A stretch of 64,000 nucleotides of DNA from Verrucomicrobiota bacterium (GCA_023399155.1 JAEWQP010000002.1:248001-312000); one strand, 5' to 3'; shown: positions 8,069 through 17,762, numbered from the stretch's first letter. A program made the numbers and translations. The notes: generated from the sequence alone by a model not told the origin.

Positions 8069-9565
8069 ATGAAACTTTCCCTTAGCCGCGCCCTACCTCT
8101 CCTTGCGGTGCTGGCGGCTCCGGTCCTCGGGTTCGCCCAAACTGAACCGGGATTCCCGGATCCTGCCGCCGCGGAAGAGCGTTCGATTCCCCTCCTCACC
8201 GCCGAACAGCTCGACGAACTGCTGGGACCGATCGCCCTCTACCCCGACGCCCTCATCGCGCTGATCCTTCCCGCCGCGACGATGCCGACCGACCTCGTGC
8301 TCGCTTCTCGCTACCTCGGTGCCGGCGGCGACACCGCCAAGGTCGACGAGCAGCCGTGGGACGAGAGCGTGCGCGCGCTCGCGCACTATCCCGATGTGGT
8401 GAAGTGGATGGATGACAAGCTTTCGTGGGCCATCCTTATCGGCGACGCGTTTGTCGCCCAGCCGGTCGATGTGATGCAGTCGATCCAGCGCCTGCGCGCA
8501 AAGGCCAGGGCCGCCGGCACGCTCGTCGATTCCGACGAGCAGAAGGTCATGGAAGAGGAGGGGAGCATCCGCATCGTCCCGGCGCGTCCGGAAATCATCT
8601 ACGTGCCCTACTATGATCCGGCCGTCGTTTACGTGAACTCGGGGCCGAGCTGGGGTTGGCGCACGAGCGTCATCTCGTATCGCTGGAGTTACCCGACAGG
8701 CGTCTGGCTGTCATATGACTGCGACTGGTCGAACCACCGCGTCTGGGTGGTGCATTCACACCGCCGCCATCGCTGGTATCACGATCGCGACTGGTGGCAC
8801 TCGAACCGCCGCCACCGCTACCACCACGACCGCGATTACGGCCATGGTTGGACCCCGCGCCACGATCACTGGCGTGATCGCCGCGACCGCGACGGACATC
8901 GCGACCGCGACGGCCGCCGCGACGGGGTGCGCCCACGGCATGACCGCCCGGTGCCGGGCCGCGACGGCTGGTGGGACCTGAGTCGCGAAGAAAGGCGCCG
9001 CCCTGGCGATCGCACACGCGACGAACGGGTGAACCGCCCGGGCCATCCGCGGGGCAACCGCGTGGACCTCCACGAAGGCCGCGACGACCGCACGCGCACG
9101 CCACCTGCGCGGAACGTGCAGCCCCGGCCCGAGAGGCGCCCGTCGAATCCTCACGTGGTCACGCGGCCTGAAACCCCGCGCGTAAAGGCGCCCGGCACCC
9201 CGCCGCGTCAGCCCGTGGTGCGAGATTCCAGGCCGGATGCGGCCCCGGCCCCGCGCCGCTGGATTGATCGGGCAAAAGGATCGGGCAACCCGCCTCCTGT
9301 TCGCACCGAGGCGACTCGGCGCGCGGCTCCGCCGCCGCGCGTCGCACCCGTGCGCGAACGCAGCGCGCCGGATCGCCCGCAGGTGGCTCGTATACCGCTG
9401 CCGACGGGCGGTTCGCGCAAGGTCGTGGTCGAGTCCGCGCCCGCCCGCGAACGTGCCCCGCAGGCGCGCGCGGCGCGCAGCGAGGATCGCGGCTCGCGTC
9501 AGGTCCGCGCAGAACGCTCGGGCGGCGGATCCCGCACCGAGCGGCGAAGCGACAAGGACCGCTGA
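8069..9565 (+). CDS. DUF3300 secreted protein with His/Arg-rich tail
   Basis: A 498-residue protein with a Sec signal peptide (MKLSLSRALPLLAVLAAPVLG, cleavage near FAQ). Residues 40-190 are a DUF3300 domain: LDELLGPIALYPDALIALIL, HYPDVVKWMDDKLSWA, and EIIYVPYYDPAVVYV. The rest, about residues 215-498, is low-complexity sequence rich in His, Arg, Asp and Pro (runs such as RDRDGHRDRDGRRDG). DUF3300 proteins are envelope proteins of unknown function, widespread in Gram-negative bacteria. The start is well supported by AGGAG at 8058-8062, six bases upstream of the ATG. The His-rich tail could bind metal or nucleic acid, but that is speculation. Monocistronic, ending at a strong terminator. Confidence 0.92.
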   Translation: MKLSLSRALPLLAVLAAPVLGFAQTEPGFPDPAAAEERSIPLLTAEQLDELLGPIALYPDALIALILPAATMPTDLVLASRYLGAGGDTAKVDEQPWDESVRALAHYPDVVKWMDDKLSWAILIGDAFVAQPVDVMQSIQRLRAKARAAGTLVDSDEQKVMEEEGSIRIVPARPEIIYVPYYDPAVVYVNSGPSWGWRTSVISYRWSYPTGVWLSYDCDWSNHRVWVVHSHRRHRWYHDRDWWHSNRRHRYHHDRDYGHGWTPRHDHWRDRRDRDGHRDRDGRRDGVRPRHDRPVPGRDGWWDLSREERRRPGDRTRDERVNRPGHPRGNRVDLHEGRDDRTRTPPARNVQPRPERRPSNPHVVTRPETPRVKAPGTPPRQPVVRDSRPDAAPAPRRWIDRAKGSGNPPPVRTEATRRAAPPPRVAPVRERSAPDRPQVARIPLPTGGSRKVVVESAPARERAPQARAARSEDRGSRQVRAERSGGGSRTERRSDKDR

Positions 9566-9590
9566 CGAACGCGACGTCCAAATGAGTCCG

Positions 9591-9621
9591 AAGGCCGGCC
9601 CCGCGACGCGGTGCCGGCCTT
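9591..9621. terminator. Bidirectional rho-independent-type terminator
   Basis: AAGGCCGGC and GCCGGCCTT form a 9-bp outer stem around an inner CCGCG/CGCGG pairing, flanked by A and T residues on both sides. It lies between the convergent DUF3300 gene and the Gfo/Idh gene and can serve both. Confidence 0.8.
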
Positions 9622-9647
9622 TGCGCTTGTGCGGCCCGCAGTGCCGG

Positions 9648-11039
9648 TCAGCGCCCGCCCGGGAGGCCGGCGCGCAGCGGCGGGCGCACCAACGTGTCGG
9701 CCGCGGGATTGTCGCGGGTGCGCATCGCCGCGCGATCCCAACGGACGGGCTGACCGGTACGCTGCGCCAGCTGCCCGAGGAGCACCACTTCGGTGAGCGG
9801 CGCGCCATAGCGGAAGCCGGCACCCGCCTCTCCGCTGGTGCGGATGGCGGCAAACCAATCGTCGAAATGGCTGCCCTTCGGGCGTGGCAAAGTCGCCGGG
9901 GGGCGGTTGGCGAGCACATCCGCCTCGCGCTCCGCCGGGAAGATGCGGGGCGCCGAACTGGCCCGCATATCCGGAATGAACGCGGCCCCCTCGTCACCGA
10001 CCAGCACGATCGCATTCGGTGTGCTCGCGATCGTCTCCGGCGGAACGTACGGCACCGATTCGGGCCGGAGGAACGCGCCGTCCCGAGTTCCATTGCACCA
10101 GTGTACGACGACCGGCGGACGTGCACCGCGGGCGGGAAAATCCCAACGGGCCCGCGTCCACGGCGGCACGACGAGCGGATTCAGCCCCGGGGTCTCGGCT
10201 TCCACCAACTCGGGAAAACCCAGGTCGAGGACGAACTCCAGCACGTCGAACATGTGCACGCCGATGTCGCCGATCGGCCCGGTCCCGAGGTCCCACCAAT
10301 TCCGCCAGCGGTTCGGCACGTAGAGGCTGCTGAACGAACGGAATGGGCGCGCGGCGAGCCAGAGCGGCCAGTCGAGCGTGGGTGGCACCGGCTCCTCCGG
10401 CGGCAGGCCCGGAGTCACGACGTAGCGCGGTGGCTGCATGCGATCGGTCCACAGGTAGGCGGTGCGCACCCTTCCGATCGCACCGGCGTCGATCCACTCG
10501 CGCAGCAGCCGAAGCGCGCCCGCGCTGTGGCCCTGGATGCCGAGCTGTGTCACCACCTTGTGGCGACGTGCCACCGCCTCGAGGTCGCGGCACTCCCAGA
10601 TGGTGGTCGCAAGCGGCTTTTCCACGAACGTGTTCAGCCCGGCCGACATCGCGTCGGTGGCGATCGGGTGGTGCGAGTGGTCGGGCGTGCAGACGAGCAC
10701 GCCATCGATCTCGCGGGCGTGGCGCTCGATCAGCGCCCGGTAGTTGCCGTAGCGCGGCACGTCGGGAAACTCCCGATACACCGGTGCCGCGTGGGCGTCG
10801 TCGACGTCGGCGAATGCCACGAAATGGTGCCCGGCGAGGTTGCGCAGGTTCAGCGCGCCCTGGCCGCCCACGCCGATGAACCCGAGGCGCAGCGGGTCCT
10901 TCACGGCCGGTGGCGCCTGCGGGGCGGCACCGGCCGGCTCGTTCGAACGCAGCGTGCGGGTTCCCGCGAGCGTGCCGGCGCCGAGCGCCGCAAGGGTTTT
11001 CAATGCCTGGCGGCGGGTGAGGATATGGGGAAAAGTCAT
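9648..11039 (-). CDS. Tat-exported Gfo/Idh/MocA family oxidoreductase
   Basis: A 463-residue protein. The ATG at 11039 gives MTFPHILTRRQALKTLAALG, a twin-arginine signal; an upstream in-frame extension adds nothing recognisable. The Rossmann domain follows: LRLGFIGVGGQGALNLRNLA (GxGGxG) and FVAFADVDDAH. The family EKP motif appears in LNTFVEKPLATTIWECRDLE, and the lysine there is the usual catalytic residue. The central VVTQLGIQGHSAGALRLLREW and the DIGVHMFDVLEFVL stretch match the C-terminal oxidoreductase domain. Such periplasmic Gfo/Idh enzymes oxidise or reduce sugars, for example at C3 of glycosides, with tightly bound NAD(P). A second paralogue and a DUF1080 protein follow upstream on the same strand, suggesting one pathway. 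Confidence 0.93.
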   Translation of the reverse strand: MTFPHILTRRQALKTLAALGAGTLAGTRTLRSNEPAGAAPQAPPAVKDPLRLGFIGVGGQGALNLRNLAGHHFVAFADVDDAHAAPVYREFPDVPRYGNYRALIERHAREIDGVLVCTPDHSHHPIATDAMSAGLNTFVEKPLATTIWECRDLEAVARRHKVVTQLGIQGHSAGALRLLREWIDAGAIGRVRTAYLWTDRMQPPRYVVTPGLPPEEPVPPTLDWPLWLAARPFRSFSSLYVPNRWRNWWDLGTGPIGDIGVHMFDVLEFVLDLGFPELVEAETPGLNPLVVPPWTRARWDFPARGARPPVVVHWCNGTRDGAFLRPESVPYVPPETIASTPNAIVLVGDEGAAFIPDMRASSAPRIFPAEREADVLANRPPATLPRPKGSHFDDWFAAIRTSGEAGAGFRYGAPLTEVVLLGQLAQRTGQPVRWDRAAMRTRDNPAADTLVRPPLRAGLPGGR

Positions 11040-11208
11040 GGCTGAAAGCACGTCGCGCGCGGCCGGCGATCGGAGGCGCCGAGTCTGGTGCATCCCGACG
11101 GCCGGATGAAGCTGAAAGCGGCGCGCGGGCCGGCTGTGCGGTCATCGGCCCCGGCGGGCCGCTGTGCCGAATCGGGCAGGACCGGCGTCTGCGGTCGGCG
11201 CCCGACCA

Positions 11209-12543
11209 TCAGAGGTGAAACGCCGTGCCGCCCGCCATCACTTCCTGGCGCGCGGTGTCGAACGTGACGCGCTGGCCGGTGCGCACCGCGGCATTGGCCA
11301 TGACGCAGGCGATCGCGTGCTGGTAGCCCGCCTCGACCGGCGCGTTCGGCTCGCGTCGCGAGCGGATGCACTCAAGCCAGTTGCGGACGTGCGCCAGGCT
11401 CATTTCATCGACACCGGTGTCTGCAGCCGTCGCCGCCGGTGCCCCGGCACCGGCGATCGAGCGGGACTCGACCAGGTTTGCGGGCAGGCCCATGGCGCTC
11501 GCCTCGCGCTCCTGCAGGCCGCCGCGCGAGGTGACCTGGTTGGTCTCGAGGTTGAGTTCGCCGGCGTTGGAGTAATAGATCTCCTTCGTCTCGCCTGCGG
11601 AGTTGGAGAATCGCGAGGTGTAGGTCACCTGGAACCCCGTGGCCGGGTCGTCGAGCGGGCCGTAGTCGAAGACGGCCGTGAGCGTATCCACATTGGTGCG
11701 ACCGTCCTTCCACTGGTAGATTCCGCCGTTGGCGGCCACGCTGCGCGGGTGCGGCAGGCCGGTGAACCAGTGGACGGTGTCTATCTGATGACACATCCAC
11801 TGGCCCGGGATGCCGGATGAGTACGGCCAGAACAGGCGGTATTCGAGGTGTTTGCGGGCGTCGAACGGCACCGCCGGCCGGTTCATGAGGAAGCGGCGCC
11901 AGTCCGTGTCCTGCTCGCGCATCCGGGCGACGAGTGCGGGCCGGCGCCAGCGGCCGGGCTGGTTCACGTTCCACGACATCTCGGCGTAGACGATCGGGCC
12001 GAACGCGCCCGTCCTCAGGTACTCGTGCGCAGCCTGGTAGTTGATTCCGCTGCGGCGCTGGGAGCCGATCTGCACGATCCGGTCGCTTCCCCGGACCGCC
12101 TTGAGCGCGGCGCGGGCGTCGGCCATCGTCTCCGCGAAGGGCTTTTCCACATACGCATCGCATCCGGCCTGCACGGCCTCGATGCAATGGAGCGCGTGCT
12201 GGAAATCGGCTGTCGCGATGACGACCGCGTCGAGCCCGGCCTTTTCGTACATCTCCTCATTGTTGCGGTAGGCGGTGACGTCCTGCCCATAGTTTTCCTT
12301 GAACCACGCCACCGCCTCTTCGCGACGGACGCTCCAGATGTCGGATACGGCGACGATCTCGACGTTGAGTTCGGCGGCGCAGGCCTGGATGGCGGGGATC
12401 AGCGTGGCGCGCGCGCGATCGGCGAATCCTACGATGCCGACGCGGAGCCTGTCGTTGGCCCCGGGCACGCGGGCCCAAGCGCGGGAGGTGGCGAGCGCGA
12501 CGGCGCCGAGGGAGGAGAGGTTGAGGAAGGTGCGGCGGTTCAT
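11209..12543 (-). CDS. Tat-exported Gfo/Idh/MocA family oxidoreductase, second paralogue
   Basis: A 444-residue protein beginning MNRRTFLNLSSLGAVALATS, a twin-arginine signal. The Rossmann part reads LRVGIVGFADRARATLIPAI; the usual GxGxxG is altered to GFADRA, which is odd for a dinucleotide fold. EVVAVSDIW-type strand (here VEIVAVSDIWSVRREEAV) and the EKP motif (CDAYVEKPFAETMADARAAL) are intact. The C-terminal half contains SGIPGQWMCHQIDTVHWFTG, with the conserved histidine pair region. It shares architecture with the enzyme at 9648-11039 but is not a near-identical duplicate. The gene lies 46 bp after the DUF1080 gene in transcription order, so the two are probably co-transcribed. Confidence 0.93.
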   Translation of the reverse strand: MNRRTFLNLSSLGAVALATSRAWARVPGANDRLRVGIVGFADRARATLIPAIQACAAELNVEIVAVSDIWSVRREEAVAWFKENYGQDVTAYRNNEEMYEKAGLDAVVIATADFQHALHCIEAVQAGCDAYVEKPFAETMADARAALKAVRGSDRIVQIGSQRRSGINYQAAHEYLRTGAFGPIVYAEMSWNVNQPGRWRRPALVARMREQDTDWRRFLMNRPAVPFDARKHLEYRLFWPYSSGIPGQWMCHQIDTVHWFTGLPHPRSVAANGGIYQWKDGRTNVDTLTAVFDYGPLDDPATGFQVTYTSRFSNSAGETKEIYYSNAGELNLETNQVTSRGGLQEREASAMGLPANLVESRSIAGAGAPAATAADTGVDEMSLAHVRNWLECIRSRREPNAPVEAGYQHAIACVMANAAVRTGQRVTFDTARQEVMAGGTAFHL

Positions 12544-12588
12544 GATCAGGGAAGGGGATGAGCGGGCCTGGTTTTCGGGGCGGGTCGT

Positions 12589-14019
12589 TCAGCGGAGTTC
12601 GCGGATCCTGATCGAGCGGAAGCGGACCTCGTTGCCGTGGTCCTGGAGCAGGATGCGGCCCTCGCGGGCCAGGCCGAAGCCGGGGATCTCCGCGTACTTG
12701 CTGCGCGCGATCATCGCGGCGAGGGCGGGGGAGAAGCGGTTGTACTCCACGACGCGGATCCCGTTCAGCCAGTGTTCGACCGTGCCATCCGCACGGGCGA
12801 CGAGGCGCACGTGCATCCACTGGTCGATGACCGGCACCAGCCCGAGGCCCCGGGTGATCTTCTCCGAGGGGATCAGGTCGTAGAGGGACGCCAGGGTGCG
12901 ATTGCCCGCGGCGCCCTGCCTTGCGTCGGCATGGCGCTCGTCATCCAAAAGCTGATACTCAAGGCCGAGGGCCGAGCCTTCGCCCGGACCGGTCTTCTCG
13001 GTCACGAAATACTTGATGCCGCTGTTGGCGCCCGGGGTGAGGCGGACCTCGAGCTGGAGTTCAAAGGCCGAATACGCCTTCTCGGTCACGATGTCGCCGC
13101 CGTGCCGGGCCTCGCCGCCACCGGACTCCTCCACGACGAGCGTGCCCTCGTCGATTCTCCACCCGGCCGGCGGAAATGCCGTCTTGTGCGCACCGCGCCA
13201 GCCATCGGTCGTTCGGCCGTCCCAGAGCAGCCGCCAGCCCTGCGCGCGCTCGGGTTCGCTCACGTGGTTGGCGAGGGTGTTGCGGATGAAGAGGGAATCG
13301 GTCGCGGCCGGCCGCAGATCCGTGGTCTGGATACGGATGTTGCGCCAGGCGACACGGCGCCCGGCCTCCGCCGGGGACGCGACGCTGTGGACCTGCAACG
13401 CGATCAGGCCGCGCGGCGAGACATCGTCGATCACGTGCGCCGCGGGCACGCCGTTGACCCAGGTGCGCAATGACGACCCGATGGCCTCGATGCGAAAATG
13501 GTTCCAGCGGCCGTGTTGATAGAGCGTGCGGGCGGCGGGATTGAGCGAGAGGGGGTAGAGCCAGCCGCGCCGCGCTTCATCGTAGATGCCTCCGGTCCAG
13601 GCGCGCTCCGACGGATCGATCTCGCATTGATAGCCGTGCACGCGACCGTTCTCCACCTCGGGCCGGCTGGCGCTGCGAAACTGCACGCCCGAGTTCGACG
13701 GACCGCCATCCTGCCTCACCTCGAACTCGAGCACGAAGTCGCCGAACTCCTCGTCATGCGCAAGGAAGCTGTTGGGTGAGTCCGCCACCGTGGTGCCGAC
13801 AATCGCGCCATCGGCCACCGTGAAGGGCGCGTTCCCATGGATCACGGTCCAGCCGCCGAGGTCGCTGCCGTTGAACAGCGACCGCCATTCCGCGGCTTCG
13901 GCCGCGGACGCGAGCAGGACGATGGCGGCAGCGGCGGCGCGCTGCGCCACGCGGGCCACATACGCGAGGATACTTCTGGGCTGACGGTGAGGGGTGCGGC
14001 GACGGGATGATCGGGGCAT
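12589..14019 (-). CDS. Double DUF1080 (3-keto-disaccharide hydrolase-like) protein
   Basis: A 476-residue protein from the ATG at 14019, with a basic leader and a hydrophobic segment (AAAAAIVLLASAAEAAEW) that looks like a signal peptide. Two DUF1080 jelly-roll domains follow. The first, residues 45-232, starts WRSLFNGSDLGGWTV and has NSGVQFRS and WNHFRIEAIGSSLRTWVNG. The second, about 261-476, starts WRLLWDGRTTDGWRGA and has NSGIKYFV and the closing GLAREGRILLQDHGNEVRFR. DUF1080 enzymes cleave 3-keto-glycosides made by Gfo/Idh oxidoreductases, and two such oxidoreductases lie directly downstream. Most family members have one domain, so the tandem arrangement is notable. An open extension upstream of 14019 lacks any signal and was not used. 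Confidence 0.9.
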   Translation of the reverse strand: MPRSSRRRTPHRQPRSILAYVARVAQRAAAAAIVLLASAAEAAEWRSLFNGSDLGGWTVIHGNAPFTVADGAIVGTTVADSPNSFLAHDEEFGDFVLEFEVRQDGGPSNSGVQFRSASRPEVENGRVHGYQCEIDPSERAWTGGIYDEARRGWLYPLSLNPAARTLYQHGRWNHFRIEAIGSSLRTWVNGVPAAHVIDDVSPRGLIALQVHSVASPAEAGRRVAWRNIRIQTTDLRPAATDSLFIRNTLANHVSEPERAQGWRLLWDGRTTDGWRGAHKTAFPPAGWRIDEGTLVVEESGGGEARHGGDIVTEKAYSAFELQLEVRLTPGANSGIKYFVTEKTGPGEGSALGLEYQLLDDERHADARQGAAGNRTLASLYDLIPSEKITRGLGLVPVIDQWMHVRLVARADGTVEHWLNGIRVVEYNRFSPALAAMIARSKYAEIPGFGLAREGRILLQDHGNEVRFRSIRIRELR

Positions 14020-14392
14020 GGCAGGATAGGGCCGTGGAAGTGCACTACGCGGCAACGACGGAATATCAAGCATCCGAGGTGGGGCAGGGCGCACGCGAGG
14101 TCGAAGCGGGAGACGCCCGGCAGGGGCCCGGCGTTGCGAAGTGGCGAGCGCCGAGCGGAAACTGCCTTGCTGCGGCGCGCCACCGGCCCCGACTGCTCGG
14201 GCGCCCTGCGGGAGATGCGGCGGCCGTGTCACACCCGGGCCTTCCACGACAATTATCCGCACTACCGTGAAACTCCAGCGCGCCCCGGGCGTCACTTGCG
14301 CCGCGGGTTTGTCCACTGCGGTCGCGCCAGTCGCGATCGCAGCCCCTCGTTTGACGTCCGGCGATGTCTGGGTAACCCCGCAAAGATCTGCC
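14020..14392. other. Intergenic region between divergent DUF1080 and DUF2911 genes
   Basis: About 370 bp that must hold two divergent promoters. A TTGACG word at 14351-14356 could be a -35 element for the DUF2911 gene, but the matching -10 (around 14373) is poor. No hairpin, repeat or RNA gene is evident. Confidence 0.4.
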
Positions 14393-15265
14393 ATGAACCT
14401 GAAAAACACCCTAGCTTGTGTTGCACTCGCTGCTCTCGTCCTTCCGGTCGGGGGCCTTTACGCCCAGAACCAGCCGCCCAAAGTCGAGTTCCCCGCCGCC
14501 AGCCCGGCGAGCACGGTGAAACAACGCGTCGGCATCACGGACATCACGGTCGAGTATTCGCGCCCCGGCATCAAGGACCGCAAGGTCTTCGGCGGCCTCG
14601 TTCCGCATGGCGAGGTCTGGCGCACGGGTGCCAATCAGGCGACCAAGATCACCTTCAGCACGGCGGTGAAGTTCGGCGGCGTGGACGTCCCCGCGGGCAC
14701 CTACGCGTTGTTCTCGATACCCGGTGACAAGGAATGGTCGGTCATCCTGAGCAAGGTCACCGGCCAATGGGGTGCCTATCGCTATGACAAGAAGGACGAT
14801 GTCGCCCGGGCGACGGTCGCTCCGGTCAAGCTCTCCGAGCCGGTGGAGACCTTTACGATCAATGTGAACAACATCCGCGACGAGTCGGCCACGCTCGATC
14901 TCGTCTGGGACAAGATCCGCGTGCCGGTGAAGCTTGAGTTCGACCTCAAGCCGCTCGCTGCGCAGATCGAGGCGGTCATGGCCTCGAACGAGGAGAAGAA
15001 GCCGTATGCGCAGGCCGCGATGTTTTACCTCGACCACGGGCTTGACCTGAAGAAGGCCGCGGCCTGGATGGACGAGGCGATCAAGGCGCAGCCGGATGCG
15101 TTCTATCTCATCTACCGCAAGGGCCTGATCCTTGAGAAGCAGGGTGACAAGGCCGGCGCACTCGCCGCCGCCCAGAAGTCGCTCGACATGGCCTCCAAGG
15201 CGGAGGGTGGCATCCGCGAGGAGTACACGCGCCTCAATAAGGACCTGATCGCGCGCCTGAAGTAG
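14393..15265 (+). CDS. DUF2911 secreted protein with C-terminal TPR-like helices
   Basis: A 290-residue protein with a Sec signal (MNLKNTLACVALAALVLPVGG, cleavage near YAQ). Residues 30-175 are a DUF2911 domain: VKQRVGITDITVEYSRPGIK, VFGGLVPHGEVWRTGANQAT, GTYALFSIPGDKEWSVILS, and LDLVWDKIRVPVKLEF. Residues 185-290 are helical with a TPR-like repeat (AAAWMDEAIKAQPDAFYLIY, then KQGDKAGALAAAQKSLDMA). DUF2911 proteins are periplasmic and of unknown function. The PIG-L gene starts 22 bp downstream, so this is probably the first gene of the plus-strand run reaching to 22574. Confidence 0.92.
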   Translation: MNLKNTLACVALAALVLPVGGLYAQNQPPKVEFPAASPASTVKQRVGITDITVEYSRPGIKDRKVFGGLVPHGEVWRTGANQATKITFSTAVKFGGVDVPAGTYALFSIPGDKEWSVILSKVTGQWGAYRYDKKDDVARATVAPVKLSEPVETFTINVNNIRDESATLDLVWDKIRVPVKLEFDLKPLAAQIEAVMASNEEKKPYAQAAMFYLDHGLDLKKAAAWMDEAIKAQPDAFYLIYRKGLILEKQGDKAGALAAAQKSLDMASKAEGGIREEYTRLNKDLIARLK

Positions 15266-15286
15266 GCGCCCCTTCGCTCACCACGC

Positions 15287-17761
15287 ATGCACGGCCCGAT
15301 CCGGCGATCGTGCGGGAGCCTGTTCTGTGCGGTCGCCTTGGCGGCGGCGTCGCCGGCCGCGCCGGCGGAGCCGCGCTCGGCTGCGGAGATCGCACAGGAA
15401 CTGCGCAGCTTCCGCGAACTTGGCACGGTTCTCTTCGTCGCGGCCCATCCCGACGACGAGAACTCGCGCATCCTGACCTGGCTCGCGCGCGGTCGCGGCT
15501 ACCGCACCGCCTACCTGTCGCTCACGCGCGGCGACGGCGGTCAGAACCTGATCGGGCCCGAGCTGAGGGAGGCGCTGGGTCTCATCCGTACCCACGAACT
15601 GCTCGCGGCGCGTCGCGTCGACGGCGGCGAGCAGTTTTTCTCCCGGGCGATCGACTTCGGTTTTTCCAAGACGCCGGAGGAAACGCTCGCGATCTGGGAC
15701 CGCGCCGCCGTGCTCGGCGACGTGGTCCGGCTCGTCCGGCTCTACCAACCCGACATCCTGATGGTGCCCTTCTCGCCCGAGAGCGCGGGCACGACGCACG
15801 GGCATCACACCGCGTCGGCCGTGCTTGCAATGGAAGCGTTCAAGCTTGCCGGCGACCCCACCGCGTATCCGGAACAGCTCGACAGCCTGCGGCCATGGAG
15901 CCCGCGCCGTGTGATCCTCGCCCGCTGGTGGGGCGGTGAGAACGAGCCTGCGATCGAGATCGATATCGGCGGCTTCGACCCGGTCTCGGGAAAGTCCTTC
16001 GGCGAGATCGCGGCGGAAAGCCGCACGATGCACAAGTCGCAGGGCATGGGCGCCATGAGTTCGCGCGGCACCTCGGTCTCGCGCTTCCAGGTGATCGCCG
16101 GCGAGCCCGCGACCCGCGATATCCTCGAGGGAATCAACACGAGCTGGTCCCGCGTCGAGGGCGGGGAGGCGATCGCGCGTCGAGCCGAGGCCGTGCTCGC
16201 CGCGTTCCAGCCTCTCCAGCCCGTGGCGAGCGTGCCGGCCCTCCTTGCCCTGCGCCGGGACCTTGCCGCGCTGCCCGACCTGAGCGCGGCTGTCGCTGCC
16301 AGGCGCGTGCAGCTCGACGCGATCCTGCGCGCCTGCCTCGGGCTCCACGTGGAAACGGTCGTGCCGCAGGCCGAGGTCCTCCCGGGCGAGGAGCTGAAGC
16401 TGCGTCACACCGTGCTGTCCCGGGCGGGATATCCGATGCGGTGGGTCGCCGTCCGCCATCCCGGGCACGGCGCGGAGATCGCGATCGGCACGCCCCTGCA
16501 GCCCAATACCCCCGCCACGCAGGAAGTCACCCGGACGCTCGCCGCCGACACGCCGCCGAGCCGGCCGTATTGGCTTCGTTATGACGGTACGGCCGGGCTG
16601 GCGCGCGTCGACGATCCGCGGTTGATCGGCCGGCCCGCGAACCCGCCGGTCTTTCCCGTGGAGCATGTCTTCGAGATCGACGGCCAGGAACTCGTCGTGG
16701 CGGACGAGCCGGTCCAGGTCGGCGTGGACCGCGTGCACGGCGAGAGCCGCCGCCCGCTGGCGGTCGTCGCCCCGGCGGCACTGCGCTTTGTCGACGAGGT
16801 GGCGCTGTTTGCTCCCGGTGCGTCGCGCACGATCGCGGTGGAGGTCGAGGCGGCTCGGGCCGACACCGCCGGCACCCTGCGGCTCGAGGCGCCCGCGGGA
16901 TGGACAGTCGCGCCCGCCGGGCAGCCCGTGCGGCTCGCCGTCTCCGGCGAACGTGCGCGTATCGAGTTTTCACTCACGGCACCCGGCGCGACCGCGACCG
17001 CCCTGATCGGTGCGTCCATTGAGATCAACGGCGTGCGAACCGGGAACCGCCGGATCGCGATCGGGTACGAACATATTCCCCCGCTCCTGCTGCAACCTCC
17101 GGCCCGGCTGCGTGCGACCAGCATGGAAATCGCCACGCATGCGCGCAGGGTCGCCTATGTGACGGGGGCCGGAGACAGCGTGGGCGAGGCGCTTGCGCGC
17201 ATGGGCCATGAGGTCACGGTCCTTTCGGACGAGGAACTCACGCCCGCGCGGCTGAAGGGCTTCGACGCCGTGGTGTTCGGTATCCGGGCTTTCAACACCC
17301 GGCCGGGCCTCGCGGCGCGGCTGCCGGCGGTGTACCAGTACGTCGAGGACGGCGGGGCCGCGATCGTCCAGTACAACACCCCGGATCGCACGCTCACGAC
17401 CTTCTCGCCCCTCACCGTCCGCGTGGCACGCAACGAGCGCGTGACCGACGAGGGTGCGGCCATGACGCTCCTGGCCCCGGATCATCGCGCGCTCAACGTG
17501 CCGAACCGCATCGGGCCCGCCGACTTCGCGGGCTGGGTGCAGGAGCGCGGGCTTTATTTTGCCACCGAATGGGACGAGCGCTTCACCCCGCTGCTCGCGT
17601 GCGCCGATCCGGGTGAGAGCCAGAAGCAGGGCGTGCTCCTGGTGGCACGCCATGGCCGCGGGCATTTCGCCTACACGGGATTGGCCTTCTTCCGGCAGCT
17701 GCCCGAGGGTGTTCCAGGCGCGTATCGCCTCCTGGCCAATCTCGTCTCCCTGGGAAAGTAA
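15287..17761 (+). CDS. Large secreted PIG-L family deacetylase with C-terminal amidotransferase-like domain
   Basis: An 824-residue protein with an N-terminal signal peptide (hydrophobic segment around residues 10-27). The PIG-L/LmbE domain begins at about residue 45: FVAAHPDDENSRI (zinc motif AHPDD, residues 53-57), GDGGQNLIGPELREALGLIR, and SAGTTHGHHTASAVLAME with the second histidine set. Residues about 340-620 are beta-rich, with an NEW3-like section. Residues about 630-824 resemble a ThuA/glutamine-amidotransferase-like fold (FDAVVFGIRAFNTRPG, GRGHFAYTGLAFFRQLPEG). PIG-L enzymes remove acetyl groups from N-acetylglucosamine-type substrates. Large secreted members of this kind lie next to sodium symporters and bacillithiol genes in several phyla, as here. 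Substrate unknown. Confidence 0.92.
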   Translation: MHGPIRRSCGSLFCAVALAAASPAAPAEPRSAAEIAQELRSFRELGTVLFVAAHPDDENSRILTWLARGRGYRTAYLSLTRGDGGQNLIGPELREALGLIRTHELLAARRVDGGEQFFSRAIDFGFSKTPEETLAIWDRAAVLGDVVRLVRLYQPDILMVPFSPESAGTTHGHHTASAVLAMEAFKLAGDPTAYPEQLDSLRPWSPRRVILARWWGGENEPAIEIDIGGFDPVSGKSFGEIAAESRTMHKSQGMGAMSSRGTSVSRFQVIAGEPATRDILEGINTSWSRVEGGEAIARRAEAVLAAFQPLQPVASVPALLALRRDLAALPDLSAAVAARRVQLDAILRACLGLHVETVVPQAEVLPGEELKLRHTVLSRAGYPMRWVAVRHPGHGAEIAIGTPLQPNTPATQEVTRTLAADTPPSRPYWLRYDGTAGLARVDDPRLIGRPANPPVFPVEHVFEIDGQELVVADEPVQVGVDRVHGESRRPLAVVAPAALRFVDEVALFAPGASRTIAVEVEAARADTAGTLRLEAPAGWTVAPAGQPVRLAVSGERARIEFSLTAPGATATALIGASIEINGVRTGNRRIAIGYEHIPPLLLQPPARLRATSMEIATHARRVAYVTGAGDSVGEALARMGHEVTVLSDEELTPARLKGFDAVVFGIRAFNTRPGLAARLPAVYQYVEDGGAAIVQYNTPDRTLTTFSPLTVRVARNERVTDEGAAMTLLAPDHRALNVPNRIGPADFAGWVQERGLYFATEWDERFTPLLACADPGESQKQGVLLVARHGRGHFAYTGLAFFRQLPEGVPGAYRLLANLVSLGK

Positions 17762-17762
17762 C

